Source of the DNA: Candidatus Competibacteraceae bacterium
GTDB lineage: Bacteria; Pseudomonadota; Gammaproteobacteria; Competibacterales; JAHEDQ01
Length of the DNA stretch: 40,561 nucleotides
Reading direction: 5' to 3'
NCBI GenBank assembly: GCA_024641125.1
Contig: JAHEDQ010000012.1
Location: 1-40,561 of the forward strand
In this document: positions 1-8,431 of the stretch, one piece after another
Layout: each line of letters begins with the position of its first letter
How positions within the stretch are numbered: position 1 is the first letter of the stretch
Translations under genes and position numbers: made by a program
Notes under the pieces: model-generated
What the model was told of the DNA's origin: nothing
The model's database searches: none
The model's input: only the letters and a program-made list of their open reading frames with translations

Positions 1-204
1 TAAACTATCTGCCGATTCATAGACGCCTCCTGTTCTCTCTGATGCTCTCAACCTCACAAGATCTCCATCTGCGATGGTAGCCCTCGAGGTAGGAGGGGGG
101 CGTCTATATCTTCTATACTCTCGGGCCCATGGCCATTGGCCATGGCAAATCCATGATCACCGCCCAGTTCGTTGCCGTTTTGGGCCAGCTCCGCGAGGTC
201 GGAC
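1..204. other. Leader region upstream of mgtE with a perfect palindrome
   Basis: No gene is supported here. The stretch precedes mgtE and contains a perfect 19-base dyad at 127-145 (CCATGGCCATTGGCCATGG, 9-base arms around a single T). It ends about 60 bases before the preferred mgtE start. It could be an operator or a hairpin in the leader. I looked for an M-box type magnesium riboswitch and could not recognise one. Confidence 0.4.
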
Positions 205-1608
205 ATGCTGATTGATGTCGACACCGAATCGCCGAGGGGCCCCGGAGCGAAGCTGCACAAGCTCGCGGAAGCGATCGAGCGCCTCTGCCATCGCGGCGCG
301 GTGCGCCCGTTGACGAAAATTCTGGGCAAAGCGCACCCGGCCGACCTCGCGGCCCTTTTGGGCACCATGCCTGAGAACTATGTCGCGCAAGTGTTCGAGG
401 CGATTCCCGATAAGCACGCCGCCGCGGAAGTACTCGTTCAGGTCAACAATCGGGTCCAGAGAGTAATCCTTTCCGAAACGCCCGAACCCCAGCTGATTAA
501 AGTCCTCGAAGAGCTTCCGCCCGATGAGCTTACCGGGCTGATTAGAGAAATCGATCCCGAGCTGGCCGGGTGTTTGATGTCTGCGCTCGAGAACTCGAGC
601 AAGCTGGAAGTCGTCGAGTTACTGAAGTTTGCCCCGGATACCGCCGGCGGCATCATGACAACGGATTTCTTTGCGCTGGCAGAAGACACCTCCGTCGAAG
701 AGGCAATCCTCGCGGTCCGCAGCCACGAGGATGTCGAGATGATTTTCTACCTGTACGTCACGGGCTCCGAGGGTCGCCTGCTGGGCGTTATCTCTTTGCG
801 CCAGCTGCTGCTATCAGGGCCGGAACAGCGCCTGCGGGAGGTCATGAATCGGCGCATTATCACAGTGAGCACCGACACGCCGCAGGAAGAGGTTGCTCAG
901 CTCGTTGACAAGTACCGTCTACTGGCGATTCCGGTGACGGACCAGGGGGGGCGCCTGGTCGGCATGATAACGGTCGATGACGTGATCGAGGTGCTGGAAA
1001 CCGAGACGACCCAAGACATGCTGCGCATGGCGGGTACGGACAAGTCAGAGATCCTGACCCAGTCTGTGTTCCGCATTGCCGGCATCCGATTGCCCTGGCT
1101 GCTCGCCGCATTCTTCGGTGGTCTCGCGGCGACGGGTGTTATTCGCTATTTCGAGGGCGCCCTCGTGCAGGTGATTGCGCTCGGCGCTTTCCTGCCCGTC
1201 ATCATGGGCATGGCTGGAAACGTAGGCGTGCAGTCTGCAACCGTGACGGTCCGTGGCCTTGCCACAGGAACGCTTGAATTTCGCGACCTCTCGAGAGCCC
1301 TTTATAAGGAACTGCGTGTTGGGTTACTGCTTGGTATTTTCTACGGAATCATTCTGGCGGCCTACGGCTGGATCGTCTTCGACAGCACGAACCTGGCCAA
1401 GGTGGTGGGTTTGACCATTCTTACGAATATGACCGGGGCGGCCGTGCTCGCCATTTTTCTGCCAATGCTGTTCCATCGGATCGGCGTCGATCCTGCCATT
1501 GCAACTGGCCCGTTCGTTACGACAGCGATCGACGTTTTCGGCGTACTCAATTATTTCGTGATCGCCACGATCATAATGGACCTGCCGATCCCATGGGGAT
1601 GGGGTTAG
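205..1608 (+). CDS. mgtE: Magnesium transporter MgtE
   Basis: Mg2+ channel/transporter of the inner membrane; in the family the cytoplasmic N and CBS domains close the pore when Mg2+ is plentiful. The order is typical: a helical N domain (about residues 20-125), two CBS domains (about 130-255, including the GVISLRQLLL and GMITVDDVIEVLE segments), then five C-terminal membrane helices. The family signature AGNVGVQSATVTVRGLA is at about 1210-1260. I prefer the ATG at 205 (467 residues, near the usual ~450). An in-frame TTG at 172 would add 11 residues of no obvious value. It is followed after 138 bases by the PLD/VTT gene on the same strand; whether they share a transcript cannot be seen. Confidence 0.95.
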   Translation: MLIDVDTESPRGPGAKLHKLAEAIERLCHRGAVRPLTKILGKAHPADLAALLGTMPENYVAQVFEAIPDKHAAAEVLVQVNNRVQRVILSETPEPQLIKVLEELPPDELTGLIREIDPELAGCLMSALENSSKLEVVELLKFAPDTAGGIMTTDFFALAEDTSVEEAILAVRSHEDVEMIFYLYVTGSEGRLLGVISLRQLLLSGPEQRLREVMNRRIITVSTDTPQEEVAQLVDKYRLLAIPVTDQGGRLVGMITVDDVIEVLETETTQDMLRMAGTDKSEILTQSVFRIAGIRLPWLLAAFFGGLAATGVIRYFEGALVQVIALGAFLPVIMGMAGNVGVQSATVTVRGLATGTLEFRDLSRALYKELRVGLLLGIFYGIILAAYGWIVFDSTNLAKVVGLTILTNMTGAAVLAIFLPMLFHRIGVDPAIATGPFVTTAIDVFGVLNYFVIATIIMDLPIPWGWG

Positions 1609-1746
1609 CCGAAGCTGGAGCCGCTTCCACACACGATAAAAACGACAACCAGGTTGACTGGCAGCGGTACGGTTTCGATCCTTGCGAGAGGGGTGGGTCT
1701 CGCGGCGATCCGCAACAGCGGTCCGAAGTTTATCGAGATGGTTTGA

Positions 1747-3894
1747 ATGACCATGCCTGATGTGAAATCCCCTGCCGCTGCGTCTCCCAGGGCACGGATC
1801 CTGGAGCCGGGAAAGAACTGCTGGCGAATCGAGATCGCATCGCGTTGTACCGTGCTGGTTGATGCGGCTGACTATTTCGCCGCGTTCGCAAAGGCCTGTC
1901 GCGCCGCCAGGCGTCAGATTTTGATTCTGGGGTGGGATTTTGATCGCCGCGAACGGCTGCACCGTGACGAGCAGGCGCATGATCTGCCCGACGAGTTGGG
2001 CGCCTTTCTGGCCGGACTGCTCAAGCAGACGCCTGACCTCAAAATCTATCTGCTGTCCTGGGACTTCAACCTGATCTATGCGGCCGAGCGCGAATTCCTG
2101 CCGGCGCTAAGGCTGCGCATTCAGGTCCCTCGCAGGTTTCATTTCCGGCTGGACGGAGTGCATCCCAAGGGAGCCTCGCACCATCAGAAGGTCGTGGTCG
2201 TCGATGACCGCGTGGCCTTCGTCGGCGGTATCGATCTGAGCCGCTGGCGTTGGGATACTTCGGAGCATCGACCCAACGATCCGCGCCGGGTCGACCCGAA
2301 CGGTAAGCCCCATCCGCCATTTCACGACATGATGATGCTGGTCGAGGGTGACGTGGCGGTGGCCCTGGGTGAGCTGGCGCGTCAGCGTTGGCGGCGGGCC
2401 CGTGGCTGGAACATAAAACCGCCACCGCGGCAGGACGTATCTCCGTGGCCAGAAGGATTCGACAGCGTTTTGACGGACGTGTCGGTCGCAATCGCGCGCA
2501 CCGAACCGGTGTTTGGCCAGCGCGAGGCGGTTTCCGAGGTGAAGTCTCTGTACCTTGACGCGATTGCCGCGGCCCAGGCGTCTATCTATATAGAGAACCA
2601 GTACTTCACCGCCCGGTCTTTGGCAGACGCCCTGGCCGAGCGTCTCGGCGAAGCGGACGGGCCGGAAGTGGTCATTGTGCTGCCGGCCAAGACCGGCGGC
2701 TGGCTCGAACAGGTCACCATGGATGTGGTTCGTGGCCGTCTTCTGGATCGACTGGAGGCCGCCGACACACACGATCGCCTTCGCGTTTATTATCCCCACC
2801 AGCCGGGGCTGGGCGATGACTGCATAAGCGTGCACGCTAAGCTGCTGATCGTGGATCACCGGCTGCTTCGCATCGGCTCGTCGAACACAAGCAATCGCTC
2901 GATGGGTTTGGATACGGAGTGTGATCTCGCGATCGAAGCGGAAGATTCAGGTGACGACGTGGCCAAATATATCGGGACCCTCCGCTCGCGCCTGCTTGCC
3001 GAACACCTGGATTGCAAGCCGAGCGATGTCGACCAAGCGATCACCGAATCGGGGAGCGTGGTTCGCGGCATCGAAAGCTTGCGCGACGATGGCCGCAGCC
3101 TGCGCGCGCTGGACTGGAAGGTGGCTCCCGAGGTCGACGAAATGGTGCCGGATGCGGGTTTGGTCGACCCGCCCGAGCCGTTCAGCGCCGATTACTTTGT
3201 CGAGGAATACGTTCCGGAATCGGGCAAGTCGGGTGGCCGACGCCGCCTTTTGCTGTTCCTGGTTCTGATTCTGGTTCTGCTTGGACTGGCCGCGGCGTGG
3301 CGTTGGACCCCGCTGCACAGTCTGCTGACGCCAGAGCGGATCGGTGAATACCTTGCCTCCATTTCGTCCCATGAAGGACGGGCCGTCATTGCGATCAGCG
3401 GTTTTATCGTGGCCAGCCTGGCGATGGTGCCAGTGACCCTGCTCGCAGTCATTTGTGGTGTGGTTTTCGACGGCTGGCAGGCGTTTCTGTACGTTCTTGC
3501 GGGCGCTATGGGCGCTTCTGCCATCGGATTCCTGGGTGGCCGCCTCCTCGGCAAGGCAAGCATCGAGCGCGTCAGCGGTTCGCGCATAGAGCAGTTAAGC
3601 AAGCGTCTGGCCAAGCGTGGCACCGTCGCCGTCGCGATACTGCGGCTGGTCCCGGTTGCGCCGTTCACGGTTTTTAATCTGGTCGCTGGCAGTTCCCATC
3701 TTGGCGCGCGGCAGTTTCTGGTCGGGTCTTTGATCGGTCTGGCGCCAGGACTGGGTGCGATCACTTTGTTCTCCAATTCTCTGTGGTCAGCGCTTAAGTC
3801 ACCGTCTTTGGCCAATGTGGCAATTGCGATCGCCGTCGCCGCAATACTGCTTGTGCTTGCCTGGTTGGCCAAACGTTGGCTCCGAACGAGCTGA
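1747..3894 (+). CDS. Phospholipase D-like protein fused to a VTT (DedA/TVP38-type) membrane domain
   Basis: A two-part protein of 715 residues. The first ~480 residues are a phospholipase D/cardiolipin-synthase-like module with both HKD motifs: H146-K148-D153 (SHHQKVVVVDD) and H363-K365-D370 (SVHAKLLIVDH). A very hydrophobic segment at about 498-520 leads into a VTT (SNARE-associated/DedA-like) membrane domain that runs to the C-terminus and contains the PVAPFTVFNLVAGSS signature. Such fusions are known in proteobacteria and are presumed to act on phospholipids at the inner membrane. Substrate and product are not proven by sequence. The start is the ATG at 1747; a second in-frame ATG follows two codons later. 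An EEP gene follows after 9 bases, echoing the ybhP-clsB pairing of E. coli. Confidence 0.9.
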   Translation: MTMPDVKSPAAASPRARILEPGKNCWRIEIASRCTVLVDAADYFAAFAKACRAARRQILILGWDFDRRERLHRDEQAHDLPDELGAFLAGLLKQTPDLKIYLLSWDFNLIYAAEREFLPALRLRIQVPRRFHFRLDGVHPKGASHHQKVVVVDDRVAFVGGIDLSRWRWDTSEHRPNDPRRVDPNGKPHPPFHDMMMLVEGDVAVALGELARQRWRRARGWNIKPPPRQDVSPWPEGFDSVLTDVSVAIARTEPVFGQREAVSEVKSLYLDAIAAAQASIYIENQYFTARSLADALAERLGEADGPEVVIVLPAKTGGWLEQVTMDVVRGRLLDRLEAADTHDRLRVYYPHQPGLGDDCISVHAKLLIVDHRLLRIGSSNTSNRSMGLDTECDLAIEAEDSGDDVAKYIGTLRSRLLAEHLDCKPSDVDQAITESGSVVRGIESLRDDGRSLRALDWKVAPEVDEMVPDAGLVDPPEPFSADYFVEEYVPESGKSGGRRRLLLFLVLILVLLGLAAAWRWTPLHSLLTPERIGEYLASISSHEGRAVIAISGFIVASLAMVPVTLLAVICGVVFDGWQAFLYVLAGAMGASAIGFLGGRLLGKASIERVSGSRIEQLSKRLAKRGTVAVAILRLVPVAPFTVFNLVAGSSHLGARQFLVGSLIGLAPGLGAITLFSNSLWSALKSPSLANVAIAIAVAAILLVLAWLAKRWLRTS

Positions 3895-3903
3895 GCCCGG
3901 CAT

Positions 3904-4608
3904 ATGGTGCGGGTGGCGACCTACAATGCGCACGACTGTGTTGGCCGGGACGGAGCGTACTCTCCCGGTCGCATCGGGCGCGTGGTGTTGTCGATCGAGG
4001 CCGATGTCGTTGCGCTGCAGGAGATTACGCTCGATCACGCGGGTGACGTACTCGCCCAGTTGGAAGCCGCCACCGGAATGAAGGCCATCGACGGCACGGT
4101 GGTCGATCGAGGTGTAGGTCGTTACGGCAACGTCCTGCTTTCGCGCCGGCCCGTTGTCAGACAAGCCGTGCATGATCTTTCGTACACGGGCCGCGAACCC
4201 CGCGGTCTTGTCGAGGCCGTGCTTGACTTCGATGATCTGGAATGCCGGGTCATGGCAACCCATCTGGGGCTCGCGTCACCAGAGCGCCATGAGCAACTTG
4301 CAAGGATAGCGGCTTTGCTTCGCGGTTCGTCGGGGCCGGCGATTTTGATGGGCGATTTCAATGTATGGGCCGGTACGACAGCGTTCAAGCCTTTGCGCGA
4401 CGCGGGCTTCGTCGCTTCGGCCGGCCGCAGCTACCCGACCTGGTTTGTGCCTTTGTTGCCACTCGATCGAATTCTGACTCGCAGCCCCGTCGCCGTGCTC
4501 AGGTGTTGGCGGCACCAGACGCCATTGACCAGGCGGGCCTCTGATCATTTTCCCATCGTCGCCGATGTGCGGATCGGTGATCCAGCTACGGCAGCGGGGC
4601 GCGCATAG
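3904..4608 (+). CDS. Endonuclease/exonuclease/phosphatase (EEP) family protein, YbhP-like
   Basis: A 234-residue Mg2+-dependent phosphodiesterase/phosphatase fold. The EEP motifs appear in order: VATYNAHD near the N-terminus (metal-binding Asn), VVALQEIT (catalytic Glu), MGDFNVW (Asp-Asn pair) and SDHFPIVADV (catalytic His). It begins 9 bases after the PLD/VTT stop and is almost certainly cotranscribed with it. EEP proteins next to cardiolipin-synthase-like enzymes suggest a role in phospholipid or phosphodiester turnover, but the substrate cannot be read from the sequence. No signal peptide is seen. A GTG directly after the ATG is an equally possible start. Confidence 0.85.
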   Translation: MVRVATYNAHDCVGRDGAYSPGRIGRVVLSIEADVVALQEITLDHAGDVLAQLEAATGMKAIDGTVVDRGVGRYGNVLLSRRPVVRQAVHDLSYTGREPRGLVEAVLDFDDLECRVMATHLGLASPERHEQLARIAALLRGSSGPAILMGDFNVWAGTTAFKPLRDAGFVASAGRSYPTWFVPLLPLDRILTRSPVAVLRCWRHQTPLTRRASDHFPIVADVRIGDPATAAGRA

Positions 4609-4729
4609 ACTTGTTGCGCGTTGGGTTGGGCATCTGGGCCTCTCTGGTCGGGCCGGTTTGGTGGCCGCCCCGCTGGCCATCCCGCTCCAGCGTGGTAATT
4701 TGGCGCGAGCGAGGAATGGGAGGTAGACC

Positions 4730-5689
4730 ATGGATATTCTGATGCTGGGAGCCGGGGGGGTTGGCGGTTACCTGGCGGCTAAGCTCGTTCCAGCGGGCCA
4801 TTCGGTGTCGATCCTGGCGAGAGGTGCGCATCTCGAGGCGATCCGCGATAGTGGTCTGAGGTTTGTCGAGGGTGAGACCGAAACAATTGTGCATCCCGAG
4901 GCGGCGAGCGATCGTCTCAGCGATCTTCCGTCGGCGGACCTCGCGGTGTTTGCGGTCAAGGGACATGATCTGCCTGAGCTGATCGATATGTATCGTCCCC
5001 ATGCGGGTGCGCAGACACTGATGCTGCCCTTTCAGAACGGCGTCGACGCCCCTGATCTCCTGGCGGCGGCGTTCGGCGAGGGCAACACACTCATCGGCGT
5101 GGCGCGGATTTTCTCCAACATCACGGCGCCCGGAGTCGTGACCCAGTATGGCGGAACAAGCAGCTTCACGATGGGTGATTTCAGCGGCAATCAGGCTTCG
5201 CCCAGAGTGCGCAATGTCATCCAGGTGTTCCGCGATGTCGGGATAAAGGTGCCGGAGTGCGCCGACGTCACGGTCGACCTGTGGCAGAAATTTCTGCTGT
5301 TCAACGCTGTGAGCGGGGCGACCGCCGGCGCGCGGTGCCGGTTCCGAGAGATCCGGCAGAAGCCCGAGTTGTTGGATTTCTTTCACGGATTGGTTGCAGA
5401 GGCTGACGCGGTCGGACGTGCGCGCGGCGTACCGTTGCCGTCTGACGCGGTGGAGAAGACCATCGGTTTCTGGTCCCGCCTCCCGGATGACGCCCGATCT
5501 TCGACTGCACATGATCTGGAGTTGGGAAAACCGCTGGAAGTGGACCGGATCTGCGGCGCGGTAGCCCGCATGGGACGGGAGCTGGGTGTGCCGACCCCGA
5601 ACAGCTCGGCGGTGGCGGCCCTTCTTTCCCCCTGGCGCGCGGGCTGCTTGGCCCCTGCGCCGCGTCAGGGTGACTCGGCGAACCGGTAG
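4730..5689 (+). CDS. panE: 2-dehydropantoate 2-reductase family protein (PanE/ApbA)
   Basis: Cytoplasmic NADPH-dependent ketoacid reductase; the canonical member reduces ketopantoate to pantoate in pantothenate/CoA synthesis. An N-terminal Rossmann motif GAGGVGGYLA (residues 7-16) binds the cofactor. The C-terminal domain has the conserved lysine in WQKFLLFNAVSG and the substrate-site segment SSTAHDLELGKPLEVD, matching the SS...D pattern of PanE. Length 319 is normal. A good ribosome site (GGGAGGT) lies 5 bases before the ATG. The 3' end overlaps by 25 bases the end of a convergent cytochrome gene, so its last residues are poorly conserved extension. Family members exist that act on other 2-ketoacids, so the assignment to pantothenate synthesis is probable, not certain. 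Confidence 0.85.
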   Translation: MDILMLGAGGVGGYLAAKLVPAGHSVSILARGAHLEAIRDSGLRFVEGETETIVHPEAASDRLSDLPSADLAVFAVKGHDLPELIDMYRPHAGAQTLMLPFQNGVDAPDLLAAAFGEGNTLIGVARIFSNITAPGVVTQYGGTSSFTMGDFSGNQASPRVRNVIQVFRDVGIKVPECADVTVDLWQKFLLFNAVSGATAGARCRFREIRQKPELLDFFHGLVAEADAVGRARGVPLPSDAVEKTIGFWSRLPDDARSSTAHDLELGKPLEVDRICGAVARMGRELGVPTPNSSAVAALLSPWRAGCLAPAPRQGDSANR

Positions 5690-5955
5690 AAGCGCCGGTT
5701 GACGTGCTTGGTGACGTCTTCCACGTCGGAGTTGTTCCATTCGAGCCCGAGTTCCGTCTCCCAGCGAATCACCCATGTGCGCAACTCGTCCAGCGTCTCG
5801 GCCTTGCGCGTCTCGCGAAAGTGCACAGCTTCGCCGTGGCATTCGCTGCAGTGGTTCTCATAGAGCATCTCGCCGCGCTGTGGATCGGCGGCGGCGGTGA
5901 TTGTCCAGCCGAGCAGCAGCAGTGGGAGGGTCGTGCAGAATATCTTCTTGTTCAT
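5665..5955 (-). CDS. Small periplasmic monohaem cytochrome c
   Basis: A 96-residue protein with a clear signal peptide (basic MNKK, hydrophobic core, likely cleavage after TAAA-D) and one haem c motif CSECH at residues 36-40, so it is an exported c-type cytochrome. No methionine follows the haem motif, which is unusual for a class I cytochrome c. The possible distal ligands are His45 or His84 (VTKHVNRR), implying bis-His ligation if it folds as a cytochrome. Tryptophan/arginine-rich spacing (TWVIRWETELGLEW) resembles small cytochromes found beside sulfur or photosynthetic electron transfer genes, but no specific partner is adjacent. It converges on panE with a 25-base overlap of the 3' ends. 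Confidence 0.8.
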   Translation of the reverse strand: MNKKIFCTTLPLLLLGWTITAAADPQRGEMLYENHCSECHGEAVHFRETRKAETLDELRTWVIRWETELGLEWNNSDVEDVTKHVNRRFYRFAESP

Positions 5956-6259
5956 GCGGCAAGGCTACTTTGCCGGTCGGGATCATGTCCACCACCAGCA
6001 TCGCGGTATACGCTCAGGGGATTCGTTGCTCGATCCGGACGCGGACATGGACGCGAGCGGGAAATCCAACCGATAACGGCGTCGCGAAGCGCGCGTGGGC
6101 ACTTCGATGGGTGCGCACCCGGTCAAATAGTCCTGCCTTCGTCCCCTTTGGATCTCGCCCATCTGCTGCTCCTCCTGCGCACCTCGATGAGCCAGAATGA
6201 CACCGTCATGTAAACTGCTCAACGTGTTCCGTGAGCGTATGAATCAAGTGCTTCCCCAC
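5956..6259. other. Intergenic stretch without a recognised gene
   Basis: This segment separates the divergent cytochrome gene and the small exported-protein gene. Short overlapping open frames on both strands show no recognisable domain. It should hold the cytochrome promoter on the minus strand, but I see no convincing -35/-10 pair. Confidence 0.3.
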
Positions 6260-6640
6260 ATGAAGAACACCCAGCGGACCCGGCTCTTAGTCCTGCGTTT
6301 AGCGGCGCTGCTTGTCCCCTCCGTATTGCTCACGGCCCCTCGGGCCCGGGAGCATTCCGATCCATCCGACCGCGAAGAACGGAACTTGCGACCTGTGATC
6401 GGTGCGTTCAACCAGAATACCGACACGATCACGGATTCGAGCACCATCGATCCCGCAGTCGCGAAGTCGCTCTGGGCAAACAGTCATCCGATCCCGGCAA
6501 GCCATGCGAACTGGATCGGACAAGCGGGGGGACGCATGCCGTCGATCCGGCTGGACCAGCCGGAAAAATACGACCAGAAGGTACAGGTCTTCTACCGGAC
6601 GAACGAGGTGTACTGTGGCCCCAGTGAGGTGACACGATGA
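6260..6640 (+). CDS. Small hypothetical exported protein
   Basis: I do not recognise this protein. The open frame could begin at ATG 6197, 6239 or 6260. I prefer 6260 because it gives a plausible signal peptide: basic KNTQRTR, then a hydrophobic LLVLRLAALLVPSVLLT segment and an Ala-rich end. No strong ribosome site distinguishes the starts. The mature part is hydrophilic with one Cys near the end. Its stop overlaps the next gene in an ATGA arrangement, which supports translation coupled to the thioesterase. Long open frames also exist on the other strand here, so the call is tentative. Confidence 0.4.
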   Translation: MKNTQRTRLLVLRLAALLVPSVLLTAPRAREHSDPSDREERNLRPVIGAFNQNTDTITDSSTIDPAVAKSLWANSHPIPASHANWIGQAGGRMPSIRLDQPEKYDQKVQVFYRTNEVYCGPSEVTR

Positions 6641-7122
6641 GCCAGTCCCTGGATTCGGAATCCACCATCGGCGACTTTGCGGGACAATCACCCGCCGAAA
6701 AATCCGGGCTGGAACAACTGCAATCGATGCTGAATGGCCAGGCACCGCCGCCGGCCATGGCCGGGACCTTGGGTTTCTCGCTGTCCCACTGTGAATACGG
6801 ATCGGCTGTTTTCACCTGTGAGCCCCACGAGCGCCATCTCAACCCACTGGGTACGGTGCACGGCGGATTGGCTGCGACCCTGCTCGATTCCTGTATGGGT
6901 TGCGCGGTACATACCACCCTGAAACCTGGAGAGGGCTACACCACGATCGATCTGAACGTGAAGTACCTGCGCCCGATCCTGCCGACCACCGGGCAACTCC
7001 GAGCCGAGGGCCGGATCGTTCACCGAGGGCGCCGCATGGCTACGGCGGAAGGGAAACTGTTGGGCCCGGACGGGAAAGTCTACGCCCACGGCGGAACGAC
7101 TTGCATGATATTCCCCGCCTGA
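6637..7122 (+). CDS. PaaI-type hotdog-fold thioesterase
   Basis: A 161-residue acyl-CoA thioesterase of the PaaI/YbgC-like hotdog superfamily. The key segment is LGTVHGGLAATLLDSCMGCAV, with the HGG turn and acidic Asp of the hotdog helix, followed by the TTIDLNVKYLRPI strand and a GRIVHRGRRMATAEGKLL strand pair. An N-terminal extension of about 40 residues precedes the domain. The enzyme is expected to be cytoplasmic and to hydrolyse CoA thioesters; the acyl substrate cannot be deduced. It overlaps the preceding small gene by 4 bases and converges on the minus-strand EEP gene 31 bases later. Confidence 0.88.
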   Translation: MSQSLDSESTIGDFAGQSPAEKSGLEQLQSMLNGQAPPPAMAGTLGFSLSHCEYGSAVFTCEPHERHLNPLGTVHGGLAATLLDSCMGCAVHTTLKPGEGYTTIDLNVKYLRPILPTTGQLRAEGRIVHRGRRMATAEGKLLGPDGKVYAHGGTTCMIFPA

Positions 7123-7153
7123 TCCGCCGGTGGCCTGTCCTCTCGCGGGTCGT

Positions 7154-8128
7154 CTATGCCAAAAACTCCGCCCACAGCGGATAGTGATCGGATACCCGGT
7201 ACGAGATGGCGGTCTTGGACAGCTCCGTGTTCGTATACACGTGGGGTAAAAAGTCTACGAACCCGCCGGATTGGTAGCTCATCGAAAGCCCGCCGGCAAC
7301 CCCGGACTCATCGAACCATGCGATCTGGTCGTAGTACTTGTCGGTGGTCGGTTGGTCTGGGTCCGCGAAGATGGACCTCGGAACCCGCTCGAGGTCCTCT
7401 GGGACGGTTAGGCCGGTCGAGGTGAACGCCTGCCAGAGCGGATCATGCTGGCGGTCGATGTTGAAGTCCCCAAGCGCAATCAGATCCTGAGACCAGGTGT
7501 TGGTGCGATCGGCCCACTCGCGCATCCAGCGCGCGATCCCGCGCAATTCCGCAACCCGATCTGCAGATGCGTTTCCGTAATTTACATGCAGCGTCACCAG
7601 GATGAATGTGTGTCTGCCCGAGCGAAAGCTCACGGCGTAGGGCGTGCGGGCGAACTGACTGCGGAGGGCGTCGGCGCCAAATTCCTTCAACCATTCCTCT
7701 GGGACCACCAACTCGCAGGCGAGCCCCGACGGTTCTACCCGCCGACGATCGTATAGGAAGGCCATCCGCTCACTGTTGCCGGCCGCGCCGGCGCTCACAT
7801 CAGTCATTAGAAACGCCCAGTCTGGTCCCAGCCATTTGATGAGATCGCGCAGCGCACGCAGATCGCCCTTGACCTCTTGCAGCGCGACAACGTCGAAACG
7901 TCGGATGATTTCTCCTATGGCCAGCAGGCCCCTGAGATCCCGCTTGGGTGAATCAGTCTCGCCGGCGGTCCATTCTCGAGTAAGGGATGCGAAACCGCGA
8001 ACGTTCCATGTCGCAATGAGCAGGTTCTCGTCCAGACGCTTCGATGGGACAACATTTCCGAGATACTGACGCAGGGAGTCGATGTCCCCCCGGACCGCAG
8101 CCGGTGGTGTGTCATGGAGTTGCGGCAT
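7154..8128 (-). CDS. Endonuclease/exonuclease/phosphatase family protein
   Basis: A second EEP-fold protein, 324 residues. Motifs in order: LLIATWNVRGFA (Asn), FDVVALQEVKGD (Glu), LIALGDFNIDR (Asp/Asn) and YRVSDHYPLWAEF (His) at the C-terminus. It is longer than the EEP protein at 3904 and only distantly like it. No signal peptide is visible. The start is the ATG at 8128 with an AGAGGG ribosome site just upstream. It may be a nuclease or a phosphodiesterase; no neighbour gives a substrate. It lies alone between a convergent thioesterase and the 3' end of the signalling operon. Confidence 0.85.
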   Translation of the reverse strand: MPQLHDTPPAAVRGDIDSLRQYLGNVVPSKRLDENLLIATWNVRGFASLTREWTAGETDSPKRDLRGLLAIGEIIRRFDVVALQEVKGDLRALRDLIKWLGPDWAFLMTDVSAGAAGNSERMAFLYDRRRVEPSGLACELVVPEEWLKEFGADALRSQFARTPYAVSFRSGRHTFILVTLHVNYGNASADRVAELRGIARWMREWADRTNTWSQDLIALGDFNIDRQHDPLWQAFTSTGLTVPEDLERVPRSIFADPDQPTTDKYYDQIAWFDESGVAGGLSMSYQSGGFVDFLPHVYTNTELSKTAISYRVSDHYPLWAEFLA

Positions 8129-8431
8129 TTGGCCCTCTTTGTCCAGGCTGCGCGGAAGTGTATCGATTCTTGCGGTCGGCCCGCTAACTTCAACAGTAGC
8201 AGTTCGTTTCGAGCATGGCGCAGGGGTTAGGGCCTGTTAACACTATGCAGATGCGCTGGGCGTCCGCATGATGTTAACAGGCCCTAGTCTGTCCTCGCGG
8301 CGCCCAAGGTCGAACCCGGACGCGTTCGCACCAACTTGGGTGACGCGGGGGCGCCGCCGCAAGGACGAAGGACGAGACCCGGATCGTGTGCGCCAGTGAG
8401 GAGGTTGCGACAGGGCGACCGGGGCGCTGAA
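8129..8431. other. Intergenic region carrying a short hairpin element
   Basis: There is no gene in this 303-base gap between two minus-strand genes. It contains the 55-base inverted-repeat element described separately. The rest, including a run of GCG-rich sequence near 8340, shows nothing recognisable. Confidence 0.5.
8228..8286. mobile_element. 55-bp MITE-like near-perfect hairpin flanked by TA
   Basis: Two 25-base arms (8230-8254 and 8260-8284) match at 21 of 25 positions around a 5-base loop. The outermost 13 bases, GGGCCTGTTAACA, match perfectly. The element is bracketed by TA on both sides (8228-8229, 8285-8286), as expected for a TA target duplication of IS630/mariner-type or some IS5-family elements. 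All four arm differences are transitions. It could serve as a transcription terminator for the operon ending at 8432, but there is no T-run on either strand. The MITE origin is inferred from end structure. Confidence 0.55.

Noticed and set aside
1-204. M-box type Mg2+ riboswitch upstream of mgtE
   Set aside because: I could not recognise the conserved M-box core or its helices. Only a palindrome is visible.
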